Counted from the stretch's first letter, positions 25,801 through 36,222 are shown. The stretch is DNA of 64,000 nucleotides from Watersipora subatra (GCF_963576615.1 NC_088712.1:21853870-21917869), one strand, 5' to 3'. Program-made: numbers and translations. The notes: a model not told the origin generated them from the sequence alone.

Positions 25801-27630
25801 GTATTATATAACTAATTATTAGTTTATAGTTGTACATCATTGTATGGCAGCGCTGTCATATTGGCTGACTCTGAGTTTTTTATTGTGTAAATATAACCTA
25901 CAGAGGAATGTGAAGATGCAATAAAACATGAAACTTGATTTCTCTGAGCTAATATCTTTCTCTCAAATTCAATATTTCTGTATAAAATATTTAATAACTG
26001 TTGTTACTCACATGTACACTCTATATTCTACAGGTGAGAGAAGAGATATTGAGCTAGAAATTATCTCCTCTCCTGACATCACTATTGAAGAACAAAAAGC
26101 TCCACCTGTTAAACTCCCCAAGTCCCTCACCAGACTGTCCAGCGTACAACTGCCATCCATTCCCCTCTCCATCTGCCACTATAAGGGTAACACTTATATT
26201 GGACTAGATGATAACACAGTCAGCAGAGTAGACATTGATAATAACATCACCAACAAGTTCATCTGCACCTCCGGTTGTGTAGAGTCTGTCACTTGCTACA
26301 AGGACAGGCTCTACACTCTGTCTGATACTTGTCCTCTTACAGTCAGTGTCTACAGCATGGAAGGGGAACTCATCACCAGCTGGGAGCATCCTAATCATGG
26401 CTCCTGGTCTGGCATGCTGGTGATAATTAAAGACAAGGTTCTTATCGCTGACCCACCCAACAGCAGGATCACTACCTACTCCTTAGATGGTCAAGTTCTA
26501 CATCATATTCCCTGTCCGCCTCTCACTGATAGCAGCTATGTCACCATGTGCGCCCCTGACAACTCATCTCTCATCTTATCATCCTTCAGACATTCCAAAG
26601 TATTTAAAATAGACACGACCACCCATGAAGTCCTGTGGACTCTCACTGGAGTGAAGAAGCCTGATGGGATGGTCAACCATGGAGAATATGTTCTACTGGC
26701 TGCATTCGACAACAAGACTATATACATTATTAATTCTACTACAGGTTAGTTATTATCATGATGCAGGTTTATTATAATATGTATTGCTACTATGCAGGAA
26801 TACATTATAGTTAAATTGTGTACATGGTTATAAGGAAGCATGCCAAATATTTGTACAGTTTAAATATGACTAGCAAAACTGGTTGATAGACTGAACTCTC
26901 GCAAAAGGTAGTCTGAGTTCATATTGTAGGCAAATTTGAATAAAACTGTTTTGAAAAATTGTTGAAAGGCTCATAACACGAAACTGCAATTTTACAGAAT
27001 TTGTCATAATTTTTAATGAAAAATAAGATGAAAACTACTAAAGCAGTGAGTTATATTAACAACAAGAAAGTGTGTATCAGTACCTTGTCATTATGTAAGA
27101 TAGCAGTGATGAATTTTATTGTCCTGTAGAAATCCTGCACTCTGTTCTTCCTAATCAAGTACTTCTGAGTGCACTTGTGTGTGTACTGTGTGTTATAAAA
27201 TAGCATTCCCAGCTCTTATCACACCTGAGATAAATATAGAGTTGCTCGTACCATTCTAGGGGAGGACCTGCTACCCTGCCCTTGTGTCATTCTATGGTAC
27301 AGTGGTTATTATTGGTTTATGAGAGAGCCAAGTATCTACAGCTTAGAAGTTTTCCATAAAATTTTGTGTCCGCTTTGGCGGTGCTCCATGTTTATTTTAT
27401 GTTTCTATCAAGAAGAGCTGCCTGACAGCAGTGTCCATGAAGAGCCAATATTTATATGTGGAAGTTTGACTGTGTATTTATTATTATATATTGTAGGGAA
27501 TATAGTCTCTCAGATGGCACATGATGATAGAGCTGGAGGTAGTGTGCCCTCCTTAGATGTGTCAGGCTCCACCCTATTCCTTCCTAAATATGTCAGCAAG
27601 GAGGTTATCATCTACAAGATGAACTCATAA
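11715..27630 (+). CDS. TRIM-NHL-like protein, eight coding exons, 605 aa
   Basis: Coding exons are 11715-11878, 12312-12465, 13497-13680, 13820-14010, 14291-14461, 19613-19721, 26034-26744 and 27497-27630. They total 1818 nt with consistent phases (2,0,1,0,0,1,1) and no stop until TAA. Domains: RING-like residues 10-54; B-box-like 76-116; second B-box 135-171; helical coiled-coil region ~175-324; NHL-type beta-propeller ~325-605. This is the layout of tripartite-motif proteins of the TRIM-NHL class, usually cytoplasmic E3 ubiquitin ligases or RNA/protein-binding regulators; the actual substrate cannot be read. The start is the first ATG after an acceptor and precedes the RING. Introns 5 and 6 are large (5.2 and 6.3 kb) and full of transposons. 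The last three exons are duplicated downstream at 51236-57554. The last RING cysteines are oddly spaced. Confidence 0.85.
12312..12465 (+). CDS. TRIM-like gene, coding exon 2 (first B-box)
   Basis: Acceptor ATTTTTAG|G and donor GAG|GTATGT. Residues C76-x2-C79, C93-x2-C96 and C101-x2-H104, continued by H108 and H115/H116 in the next exon, give a zinc-binding B-box pattern. Confidence 0.85.
13497..13680 (+). CDS. TRIM-like gene, coding exon 3 (second B-box)
   Basis: Acceptor TTTCTTTCAG|CAA and donor AAAG|GTAAGT, ending in phase 1. Residues C135-x2-H138-x8-C147-x2-C150-x4-C155-x2-C158 are a clear B-box2 core; C165 and H171 may complete it. Confidence 0.85.
13820..14010 (+). CDS. TRIM-like gene, coding exon 4 (coiled-coil start)
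   Basis: 64 codons, acceptor CTTGCACAG|GT and donor CAG|GTTTGA (a weaker donor). The protein is acidic and leucine-rich with a helical pattern, right after the second B-box as in TRIM coiled coils. The preceding intron is only 139 bp. Confidence 0.8.
14291..14461 (+). CDS. TRIM-like gene, coding exon 5 (coiled coil)
   Basis: 57 codons, acceptor CCTGTTACAG|TTG and donor CCG|GTAAGC, ending in phase 0. Charged helical sequence with spaced leucines. This is the last exon that exists in a single copy; the phase-0 donor fits the acceptor at 19613 and also the duplicate at 51236. Confidence 0.8.
14505..15235. repeat. 41-bp minisatellite, first block (~17 units)
   Basis: Diverged units built on TGTGTACTAGTGCTTGTGTA followed by GTGTATATATTTTGGTATAC. 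The same unit returns at 15655-15845, 18135-18310 and 47107-47245, so the array was once continuous and has been split by insertions. Confidence 0.85.
15236..15654. other. unrelated spacer inside the minisatellite
   Basis: Non-repetitive sequence splitting the 41-bp array. It includes short hairpins (GTGAGTCATC near 15603 with GATGACTTAC near 15646). I recognise no gene, RNA or transposon in it. Confidence 0.4.
15655..15845. repeat. 41-bp minisatellite, second block, ending in (TA)n
   Basis: Four to five units of the same minisatellite, running into a TA dinucleotide tract at about 15828-15855 where the LINE 3' end is attached. Confidence 0.8.
15856..16735 (-). mobile_element. 5'-truncated non-LTR retrotransposon (R2/R4 type)
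   Basis: The 3' terminal fragment of a LINE lies on the minus strand. Its coding part is at 15916-16737, followed by a ~60-base 3'UTR and a TA-repeat end inside the minisatellite. The upstream polymerase part is missing. At the truncation point the sequence folds back on itself (16697-16768). Confidence 0.8.
15916..16737 (-). pseudogene. C-terminal part of LINE polyprotein with restriction-like endonuclease
   Basis: The open frame runs from the truncation point (16737) to a stop at 15916; an internal ATG lies at 16614. It carries the pre-nuclease zinc motif CRLCKDAPETIQHIISGC (C-x2-C-x7-H-x4-C). About 90 residues later comes PDIVVVDKENKRATIIDIA, the PD...D core of the restriction-like endonuclease in R2/R4/NeSL-type LINEs. 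A conserved tail with VIPVVIGALGAI and LLGTAKILRRVL follows. In complete elements this domain nicks the DNA target. Without reverse transcriptase this copy is dead, although its frame is still open, which suggests a fairly recent insertion. Confidence 0.85.
16697..16768. repeat. 33-bp fold-back at the LINE 5' junction
   Basis: The left arm (16697-16729) and right arm (16736-16768) are reverse complements with one mismatch and a 6-base loop. The left arm is LINE coding sequence; the right arm is its inverted copy. Confidence 0.85.
16854..17981. mobile_element. pogo/Tigger-like non-autonomous DNA transposon, copy 1
   Basis: Terminal inverted repeats CAGTGAAACATGGATAACTC (left) and CAGTGAAACTCGGATAACTC (right, reversed), flanked by TA on both sides. 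Related copies are at 24356-25451 (inverted) and 38187-39309. The termini and TA target fit the Tc1-mariner/pogo superfamily. I see no transposase; the 80-codon ORF at 17640-17882 is not a known domain. A fold-back element sits inside. Confidence 0.82.
17175..17300. mobile_element. fold-back element nested in pogo-like copy 1
   Basis: A near-perfect palindrome of ~60-base arms starting CACGGGCTAGCCGGGTCAC, flanked by direct repeats ATGAATAG at 17167-17174 and 17301-17308 (9 bp if the shared G is counted). An 8-9 bp duplication fits a hAT- or Mutator-like fold-back. Confidence 0.7.
18135..18310. repeat. 41-bp minisatellite, third block
   Basis: About four diverged units, directly after the pogo-like element and a TA tract. 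It marks the left end of duplicated copy A, since copy B also starts in this minisatellite (47107-47245). Confidence 0.75.
18311..19612. other. intron 5, right part; unclassified repeat-like sequence
   Basis: Contains recurring GTATCTCAA-type phrases (18640-18690, 19260-19350) that hint at a decayed transposon. I cannot define ends. The copy B counterpart holds a 92-codon minus-strand ORF (48914-49192) that is broken by a stop here, so I do not call a gene. Confidence 0.35.
19613..19721 (+). CDS. TRIM-like gene, coding exon 6A (linker helix)
   Basis: 36 codons plus 1 nt, acceptor CTATGTTTAG|GCT and donor ACGG|GTATGA. Encodes a charged helix joining coiled coil to propeller. The duplicate 51236-51344 has identical length and splice sites and differs by D to Y near the middle. 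Confidence 0.82.
19722..21103. other. intron 6, left part, no gene seen
   Basis: Intronic sequence shared with copy B (51345-52798). Copy B has an extra ~80 bases near 51860-51940. No ORF, RNA or repeat is recognised. Confidence 0.5.
21107..21787. mobile_element. TIR element, only in copy A
   Basis: Ends read CACTATGTTTCCATGATGCG (left) and CACTATGTTTCCATGGTGCG (right, reversed). Copy B has the uninterrupted site near 52799-52804. The target duplication is 2-3 bp (AT or TGA). The termini resemble Harbinger/ISL2EU-type elements, which I hold loosely. The interior is GC-rich with inverted TGCGCAGT motifs and no transposase. Confidence 0.75.
22123..23063. mobile_element. Harbinger-like MITE, copy A
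   Basis: Ends AGGCGGGGCCACACG and, reversed, AGGTAGGGCCACACG, flanked by TAA on both sides (22120-22122, 23064-23066). A 3-bp TWA duplication is typical of PIF/Harbinger. Inverted homology reaches ~240 bases inward. The same insertion is in copy B (53136-54087), so it predates the duplication. No transposase. Confidence 0.72.
23067..24353. other. intron 6, middle part, no gene seen
   Basis: Intronic sequence collinear with copy B (54091-55376). It differs at only ~1.4% over the last 300 bases I aligned. No feature recognised. Confidence 0.5.
24356..25451. mobile_element. pogo-like transposon, copy 2 (inverted), only in copy A
   Basis: Starts CAGTGAAACTCGGATAACTC and ends in the reverse complement of CAGTGAAACATGGATAACTC, with TA at 24354-24355 and 25452-25453. 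Copy B has the empty site: ...GACAAGTTATTTGGTTTAC at 55371-55389 with a single TA. This proves both boundaries and the TA duplication. A damaged fold-back element lies at ~25017-25133. No transposase. Confidence 0.9.
26034..26744 (+). CDS. TRIM-like gene, coding exon 7A (NHL-like beta-propeller)
   Basis: 237 codons, acceptor TTCTACAG|GTGAG and donor ACAG|GTTAGT, phase 1 at both ends. Short repeated blades of the form 'VLIADPPNSRITTYSLDG' are typical of NHL/propeller folds that bind RNA or protein. The duplicate 55958-56668 has the same length and differs by 60 bases, giving 40 amino-acid changes and 11 silent codons by hand alignment. Confidence 0.87.
26745..27496. other. intron 7, no gene seen
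   Basis: 752 bp, exactly the same length as its copy in B (56669-57420). The first ~215 bases differ at roughly 9%. The long open stretch before exon 8 is intronic. Confidence 0.6.
27497..27630 (+). CDS. TRIM-like gene, coding exon 8A (propeller end, stop)
   Basis: 44 residues, acceptor TATATTGTAG|GG, ending YKMNS-TAA. It closes the propeller. The duplicate is 57421-57554. Confidence 0.85.
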
Positions 27631-27658
27631 TACCAGAGACTACAGTCAATGTCTCGAG

Positions 27659-27664
27659 AATAAA
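27659..27664 (+). terminator. AATAAA polyadenylation signal
   Basis: AATAAA lies 29 bases after the stop, inside CTCGAGAATAAAGG. It is kept at 57583-57588 and 58840-58845 in the copies. Confidence 0.65.
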
Positions 27665-29699
27665 GGTTGTTGTGTAAAGACATGTGGAGAGACATTATCA
27701 CAAATGACTAGCAGCTGAGTCTCTATTTGAAATTGTGAGTAACACAAGGCATAGTTACTATGAAAAGACAAGCCGTAACAGAGTTGACATTAAAGCCAAG
27801 TTTTCATGGTCTTAAGCGCGGTCGTGTCCCTCTGGGCCATCCACTTCTATCGCTCCCTGGCAACGCAGCCAACATTCGTAGAGATCCAGCCTTCTCCACT
27901 GAACCGCCATCCACTACCGAGAAATACCGTGCTCGGCAGCACCTCGAGGAGACACAAAGTGGACACAAAATACAAACATTAGAAGAGAAAAACTATGTTC
28001 AACCTATAATTTTAGTTTTGTTTTTAGGCCTTCCTTACATTTTACTTTAGAAATATTTTATATATGAATAATAAATCAATGGATTAGGTTGCTAGGTGTT
28101 GACTGTAGCCTTTCTAAGCCATATTGCTGTTATAATAAAAGAGCTCTTAATAATGACCCTTGAAAGGAGCCTATGCTGGCACTCTGCCAGATCAACAATA
28201 GGACTCGTTGCATGCATTGTCATGGTTCGAATTTGACTTGAGATGGAAAAGACAACTTCACCATGAGCTATTGTTGTCATTGCACCTTTAGTTTTACCTA
28301 TTCTTACAAAGAAATTCAGAAACATTGTTTTAGTAAATGAACGATGGAACCGGTTAAGCTATTGCCAGGGCCATACAAGTACTAATACAATATAATAATT
28401 GCAAAACAATTAGAATAATTGTGTCTAAAATATTTGGACTTGTCTCCCTTGACATACATCCTAATTTATTTTTCAGTGTGGATCATTTTCAATAAGAATG
28501 TTCTCATTTGTAATAAAGTAAAATGTGTATATGCAAACTTTTAAAAACTATTTGAGGGTTTTTTAATCAAGGATGTTATATCTTTCCGTTTTAATGAGGT
28601 ATCACACTTGAAATTTCAACAATTCCAAAAATACCTCACCCGCCTTGTCTGTTTGCGCCAGCAACGGCCTGTTAGAGTCCATCCTCACGACTACATCTGA
28701 CTCGATGGATGGAACAGTGTCTGGTGGCCCTATTGCATGGTTTCTGTAGATGCAACAATAACCTGCGAGGGCTCTGCAGGGCTATCAGTGTTGCAATGTA
28801 AGCTATGAGCGGGTATTATCCGCTGATCACCGCAAGAGTGCAACCTCCGTTGAAAGATGCAAATAAAACTTTCCCAAATTGTGCTGTGCAAGAGTGGATC
28901 ATGTTAAAAGCAGCATTTTGAACGAACCTTTTTTAAAAAGAATGCTAAACATTTTAATAGATAAATGGCTGCATTGCTAATAAAACTGCATAATCAGCTT
29001 TACAGTTTCATGTTAAGAGCAGCTTCACAAGTTTAGTGTCACAAGTGTTTTGCTGCACAAGATTACCACCGGGTCTCACAGCCAATATGGAAACCAGGCT
29101 TTAGGCAGCAGCAGTTTAGAGTTTCAGTTGTTGTCTCAAAGGTTTCAAGGAATGTTGACTGGTCTCGGTGGTGTGAAGCCCGAAACATGATTTTGTGATT
29201 TTTTGCTCAGTTTTTACATTATCTCCAGGATAATAATTGAACTACTTTATTTATTTTAAATATAAAGAAACAAACGTTCAAAATACTATTTGATTACTGA
29301 AAAGGTTATCTGAGTTGCTTAACAAACCTTTTCAATATGTATTACGATCTTTCATCTATTTAAAATATTTAAGATAAGATATTTTCATTAAACACCCATT
29401 TTACTAGTATTCCGCCGCTAGAGTTAGGTTAAATTTCTTTGCTTATTTAAATTTTCTTGTTTTTAAATAATTAAGGTATTAACTACTCAGTGAATCTGAG
29501 TTTATCGTTAAAGTAAATAATTTTGTATCGACCTGTTTCCATATGCATAGCATAAATTATGCGACAAGGAATATCTTGTGGTGGTTTTATTCACATCAAA
29601 AAATATGAAGTGTGGGCAAGGTCTGCATCGTAATTTTTAGTTTCTATTACAAGAACTTGTTCATTAATTCGCCTGAAACTATGCTAAGATCATTTTGAG
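27665..29699. other. 3' flank, present in three related copies
   Basis: A GC-richer block at ~27790-27960 is repeated at ~57700-57900 and ~58960-59130 with frame-breaking indels, so it is not coding. The rest is AT-rich. Copy A alone has ~370 extra bases at 29190-29560 with no visible terminal repeats. Confidence 0.5.
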
Positions 29700-32600
29700 A
29701 AAAAAAACTTGTACTGCACAGTGATTAAAATCAATACATCCAGACTCCAAAACAGCCATGTTACCCACTACCCCACTCAATCGCATTACTGTCTTATGGA
29801 ATAAATATCCATACAATTATGACACATGTTATCCCACAGTGCTTGGTTATTGTATGTACTAGTTTTTTATTAAAACACTATTCTTGCATTAAGGATAGCC
29901 TTTTTTAAATTTGGCTCAAATACATAAAAACGCGGTCAATCGTCAATTGCATGCCAATCTTAAATTTTGAATTTTACCAGATGTATGAATTCTTCAGATT
30001 ATTTTTGGTTACATCCCTCAATTGGCAGAGACATGCTGATGAGTTCGGCTAACTTGTTAGTAAATAGAAATGTGATCATCACACTTAAAATAACAACAAA
30101 AAAGTACCAAAAACTAAATCCAACCTTTTATTGGTTTTGGTTCAGATGGTAATGATTTGAAGTAATCTTCAAATTTACACAAGTCGGTTTTGACTAATTA
30201 TTGGCTAAGATATTTCTAATGCGTTGAACTTAAGGTCATAACTCAACTAAACATGCATAAACAATATTGTAATTGAATGTTTTTTTTAACAGCTCTAACT
30301 TTCCTCTCATAAAGTCAAGTTTTTCATTATGGTTCAAACATTATGGTTGGTAAAGTTATAATAATAATCTCCAATTCCTTACAATCGCTCTCAAGCGCAC
30401 TTTTTCGTCAAAGTGTGGAGATGAAAATCTGAACATCTGATAAGTTTTCATGAACAAAAACCTAAATATTGTTAGCAGCTTGCTTAGAGGGCACTCAACC
30501 TGTCTCTCCTTTGTGCAGTATATGGTGACCTAGATGTGACCTCCTGCACAGTTGCTTTATTTGTCAAGAGACTTTCCTGATAAAAAGGATAGGAACTAAT
30601 TAGGAGTAACAATGACAGGAGAATGGTTATTCAATCACATTCTTCCATGCTTTAATATGCACAAAGTATGCTCATGGTAGGTATTAACATTATTTGGTGT
30701 TTTTATCTACAGGTTTACTTATATTTAACTTGGAGCATACATTAATCAACTTTTCATGGGAACTGGTCTACTTGTAATTAATTTTTTATTCTCAGTAAGG
30801 TTATCAGTACTCAGTAAAAGTAACAGGTTATTATATTTTCCTATTAAACATGATATGTAGTAATGCAGTACAATAATAAAGACATTAATCGATGTTAAGT
30901 GTTGAAATGTGGTTAAATTTAGCAAAAGTGCTGTATTTCCATTTCAATTACTTTAAGACTAAAAGGGAAGTAGGATACGACAACCTAAAAATGCATTAAA
31001 CCATTTTAGATATTTAGTTACAAAATGGCTTTAAAATTGCATAACCTTATTTTTAGGAAAGTGCAAAAAATTAGAGTATTCCAGCTCCTAATTACTAGTC
31101 ACAATATCGGCTACACATTTATGTCTACAAGGAAAGGAATAAACCCATATTTCAATCAGAAGCATAATAGGAACTATTATAACTATAATCTCACTTTATA
31201 ATAGTTGATATGAGTGTTTCATTGATTATTATATTAAAAGTGAGCTTTTGTTACTCAATGTGTCTTCCCCCTACCAACAAATTTAAACTTTTATTAAAAA
31301 AATAGATAACTGGTATTACTGCTGACTCCACTGAAGTTAAATTTTCATTCATTACTGCAATTTAGAACATTTCCTCACTTTTCAGAATAATTATTTACAA
31401 CACTTTTAATTTCAATTAAATATATGTTATTATTAACTGATTTTTAGTCGTTTTTTGAGGATACTTCATAGTTTAGTTTACAAGTTTCATTGGTAAATCA
31501 CAAGTAGTTTATTGTCAAATGTTTTGAAAAAGATAAAAAAACACAAAAAAAATATTGTACCAAGTAGAAATTCATATTTTATATTTGTTAGTGATATGTT
31601 AGTAACATTTTTTATTACTTTTTTATTTGTTGAGCCAACTTTTGGCACACTGCCAATCATCAAGGTCTAATGTCATCATAAGCCTGCTATTTCCTAGTAA
31701 AACTTTAAACGCTGGATTAATGCTCAATGCATTGAACATTGAAGCAATGTTAGTCTTTACATATCAAATAGGAGAAGACAACTTCTTGTAAGTGAATTTA
31801 AAAAAATTACAATAATTTTCAAATTTTGGACCAACTATTTGTGTAAGCCCTTGTTAAAATTTTCAGTTTATACATTTTGGCTGGTGATACACTGCTATTA
31901 ATTCGCTTACCCTTATCACTGTTGACCGTACAAACTCTTTAATAAAGCCTATGTTTTGCTGTTGGCACAGCAACTGCAGACAAATGTATGATACAGTAAA
32001 TTAAAAACTACCTTATTATATGTTTAATTTTCATTAAGTTTCTTTTTTATATCTCAATTATAAACATTTGAATTGTAATCAAACTTAATTGGAATCTATA
32101 ATGTCTCTTAATGTTTTGTTATGATATTCAGGTATGATTTTATCGCTTATAGTAGAAAATATTGTGTATTTTACTACATTTCAATTTAATATGTTGAAAC
32201 TGTGTGTCTTCTGCATCTTTAACAGCGTCCTTTTGTGTGCAGAGATTTTTGCAGTTACTAGAAGAAAACTAATTTACAAAACAGATTTACCACGGATCCA
32301 AAAATTTGAAGCAATTACATTGGACCACTTTTGACTTATTTTGCTTTCATTAATATGATAAATAACCTAAAAAACTGTAACACTTTAGTTGTGTGGGATT
32401 TGGGCAGCTTTCAGCATTATTATGCTTTCTTTCTTTAATTTGACTATTTGCTAACCAGTTAATCATCACAATTGATAGCCGTACCTAATATTAAAAATAC
32501 AAACTATAATATATCAGAATTATTATCTGATTATCAAATTAACACGTGTATATGTAGCCAAACTGCTATACTGTTTTGTTATCCTAGGTTAGTACAAAAA

Positions 32601-32910
32601 TTTCTTTGTTCAGCCAACTACTCAAAAAGCACTGAATTTTGCATGGCTGTAATGTGGAAGAAAGAAGAGTGCTGTGGAAACTTTAAGCATGCTATCATAG
32701 AGATGTTGTAACTATCCTGTGTTACTGCATGTCTATCGATGCTGGACTTGAAGGTTTCTATACTATGATAAAAGCCATGTTCATTCATGCTCCAAAACTA
32801 AGCTCAGATCTTTATGGGAAAAAACAATGGTACTGAACCAGAATCATAAATCGTTTTACTAAAAAATAAACGAAAAAACATTGCTTTTCATAGAATTAGG
32901 CAAAAAACAG

Positions 32911-32945
32911 TTACGACGGGCGCGTCGTAGCGCGTAGGCGCATCT
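32911..32945. other. isolated GC-rich hairpin patch
   Basis: TACGACGGGCGCGTCGTA at 32912-32929 forms a hairpin, followed by GCGCGTAGGCGC, in very AT-rich surroundings. Function unknown. Confidence 0.4.
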
Positions 32946-34047
32946 CAAAATTGAATACCAATTTTGTAATAGCTATAGCTGGAATTACTGAAATACATAT
33001 ACATAAATATATTGAGATTTATACATAGATTCATTAAATACATACATACAGACATTGAGATTTATATATAGATTCATTACATCTATATATGTGTTTAAAT
33101 ATGCAAATAACTTTTTGTTGGAAACAGATGTTAGTCCTTGTTGCCTATATAAATAATCATATATATCTCATCAGAAAGATAAACCTGTCTATGAATTATT
33201 CTATGGGAAATTACCATGATAGTCCACAATTATTACAAAGGCTGAAAAGTGTAATCTTATATTTTAATAGCTATGGAACAGACAACTCTAAAAAGTTTCA
33301 GAGTGTTCTAAAACATCTACCAGCGATGTACATCATCAAATCACTTAATCCTCTATCTAGTATCAAACAGGGTTAATTAAAGAATACTGGTTTGGTTCAC
33401 AAGGTGTTCGTAAAACACATCAAATATATACTCTTTAAACATAAGAATTTGTTTTCTAAGGCTATTTTTAGACTTGCATCACTTTGCTGTCAGTCACAAA
33501 TAGGTCAATAGTTTTATATTTTCCTGTTCCTAATAGCTCTAGCCAATTACAAGCACATTAATATTGTGATATGAATGTAGCTGATTCTACACTTATTCAC
33601 TAGACGAGGCCCATTCCTCCCTAATACTTCTAAGGCTGCCCTAGGGCAATTATCGGAGAAAAAACTACTAAAGTCTATTAAAATAACAAATAAGATTTTA
33701 GCTAGCCATTGTTGTTATTTTCAGACATATTTAATAATTAAGTTTTGTTTTATTAAGTTGATTGGATTACATGAAGTACTGCAAATGAAACATTAATTTA
33801 AAATGCAGACTGATAAATTATAAAATATATGATTCTTTTTGAGATTGAGAAAATAAAACTAAGAAAGTTACTGCAATCCCAAACCTCAGAAATCACTTTT
33901 ATATACTTTGAGGGCTTCAGTCGAATAACATTAGTCCATTGTAATTTACATTAACTATTGTTTAAAAGTGACACTCCCTAAAATTGCTAAAAAGGTACAA
34001 GGCCTCCACAAGTTTCTCCACAATCAAACTTACCGCGTTAAGAAAAA

Positions 34048-34132
34048 TGCACCCGGCTAGATTTGAACTCAAATATTAAGTTTTGCAGAATGGCAAGCTA
34101 ACTCCTGCAACAGTCAGGCACCTGGTCTCCGT
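34048..34132 (-). repeat. tRNA-like segment, possible SINE head
   Basis: On the minus strand GAGTTCAAATCTAGCCGGG resembles a tRNA T-arm/B box, preceded by a helix-rich stretch of tRNA size. I cannot fold a full cloverleaf, so a SINE or decayed tRNA fits better than a working tRNA. Confidence 0.35.
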
Positions 34133-36154
34133 ATGGTATACTTGTGTGCTTAGTTATTACACAAAGTAACCATCACGCCGCTCGAGATTGGCAGAATAGT
34201 AGTATATGATAATATTCAGTCAAATTAATAACCGTTATACTGGCAAAGTGCCAAATTTAGAGTATTCCAATTCCAATTAACAAGTCCCTATATCAGCTAT
34301 ACATTTATGTATACATGAAAAGAAATAAGCCCATATCTCAATCAGAAGCATGATAGGAAATATTATGACTATCTAATCAACCTTGTTATAGTTAAGATGA
34401 TTGCTTCCTAAACTATTATATTACAAGTGAGCTCTTACTACTCAGTGTGTCTTAATGAACACATCCTGCTCTTGTTTACCTCCTACCAACAACTTTAAAC
34501 TTTTATTAAAATAAACATATACAGCTGGTAATACTGCTGCTCCTACTAGAGTGAAAATTCATTGTATCACTGCAATTGAGAGCATATGTTTTTGAATAAA
34601 TACTTACACTAGTTTTAACTTTAGTTTATAATGTAAATGAGACAAATTAACCGGAGAACTAATATTATTTCTTTTAAAAGCAGTAGAATAATTTTCACTC
34701 AAATGTTGAATACACGTAACAAAACCTGTTAAAATAAGTATTGGTATTTTTTGTAGAGATTAAAACTGTTAATGCAATATTTGGTAAGGTTTTCATGAAA
34801 AAGCTAGCTAGCTTAGTTTAGGCATTCCATTTGTAAATCAGGAAAGTTTATTATTCTTATTATTGTTTATTCAATATTTAAATTTGGCAAACTAAATACA
34901 AATTAAACAAACTAAAAAAATTACATGGTGTAGTAGATCACATTTTAGTTTTAGTGACAAACAACATTTCTTGGAAGTTGTGCTCTCCTGCATAGCAAGA
35001 ATAAATATAGATGGGAATGTTTTTAGTTACTAAAGTTGTTTATCATAAGCCGTGTTTTGTTCAGAAAATAATTACAACGTAGTATAAGTAGATGGGCCAG
35101 GTTTTGGAACACTGACACGCATAAAGGGCTAATATTAATTGAACCAGCTTTTTCCTAGTCCAGTTATGAAAGTAAGCAACAGGAGAAGAAAACTTCTGTT
35201 GGGAGCAAAGCAAATTTTTGTAAAATTTCAACTGATGATGTTTGTAAGCCCTTGGTAGAATTTGCAATTTATAGTATTACCTGGTAATACATTGCTATTA
35301 TTTCACTTTCACTAAGTTCTGTTAATTATACCAACTCTTTAGCAAAGCTTGTGTTCTGTGGTGTACACATTAACTGCTGATAAATATACTATAAAGTTAC
35401 TTGTACACCCTTTCATTATATATTGTATTTATTTCCAGTTAACAAAATTGAAACAGTAATAAATTGTAGTTGCAACCTGTTAATGCTTTGTTAGGATAGG
35501 ATATTTAGGTGCGATTTTATCATTCAGTGAACTTAGTTATGTATTTCACTATGTTCAACTTTTTACCTATTGAGAGGTTTTGCCTTTTGCATTTTTAAAT
35601 GCATCACTATTAGCAGCAACCTTTGCAGTTGTTAAAAAGAACGTTTAACTAAACAGATTTACTGCTGATACAGAAAGTTTATTTGTTTACTGTAAAATTA
35701 ATTGACTCTTTCTTCTTTCACTTGTATGGTTCATAGCCTGGAAACTGTGATGCTTTAGGTCTGTATTGGCCCTTTATGCCAATTTTTCATTCAGCTTTCA
35801 GCCTTATTGCGCTTCTGTTTTTTCACAAAATTATTTGCTAACAGATTATGCGTAATATTGGACAGTTTTACGAGTTGTTAAAATGCAAATTATATTCTAT
35901 AAAGCTCTGAAGCTTTCAAACTTGCTAGTCAAAAAGCACTAATCATCGTATTTCAAGAAAGTGGAAAGAAGAAGAGAGATTGTAGAGACTTAAAAGACTC
36001 TTAAAGTGGGTTAAGAATGCAATTATAGAGACTCTGTATTTTTCAAGTGTTACTGCCTATCAATACTTGACTTATAGCATTCTTTACTATGATAAGAGCC
36101 ATGTTCATTCATCTGCTCAAAAACATGCTCTAAGACCGTTATGAGAAAAAAAAA

Positions 36155-36222
36155 TTGAACTGCACTGAAATCAGACCGGGGTATCAATATTCCCAAACAG
36201 CCACACTACCAGCTACACCGCT
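36155..36222 (-). repeat. tRNA-derived repeat (SINE-like), copy in module array
   Basis: The minus strand reads GGTGTAGCTGGTAGTGTGGC, then about 20 bases later CCGGTCTGATTTCAGTGCAG. This resembles A- and B-box spacing of a tRNA. The same block is at 43852-43920 and 45803-45870. Confidence 0.4.

Larger units (their letters stand above)
18135..31075. repeat. segmental duplication, copy A
   Basis: Collinear with 47107-62853. It covers the end of intron 5, exons 6-8 and ~3.4 kb of 3' flank. Copy A carries two insertions absent from B (21107-21787 and 24356-25451) and an extra ~370 bases near 29190-29560. Divergence is uneven: about 1% in the parts of 22.5-24.3 kb I aligned, 5-9% at 25.5-27 kb, and more near the left end. 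Confidence 0.9.

Noticed and set aside
25928..26033. Extension of exon 7A upstream to an in-frame ATG
   Set aside because: A polypyrimidine-like run and TTCTACAG|GTGAG acceptor are present, and the phase-1 join to exon 6 gives a continuous protein. The upstream part is intron, as in copy B.
27760..28050. 96-codon plus-strand ORF in the 3' flank
   Set aside because: Its counterparts at 57676 and 58926 carry frameshifts and differ in frame, so it is not conserved as protein.
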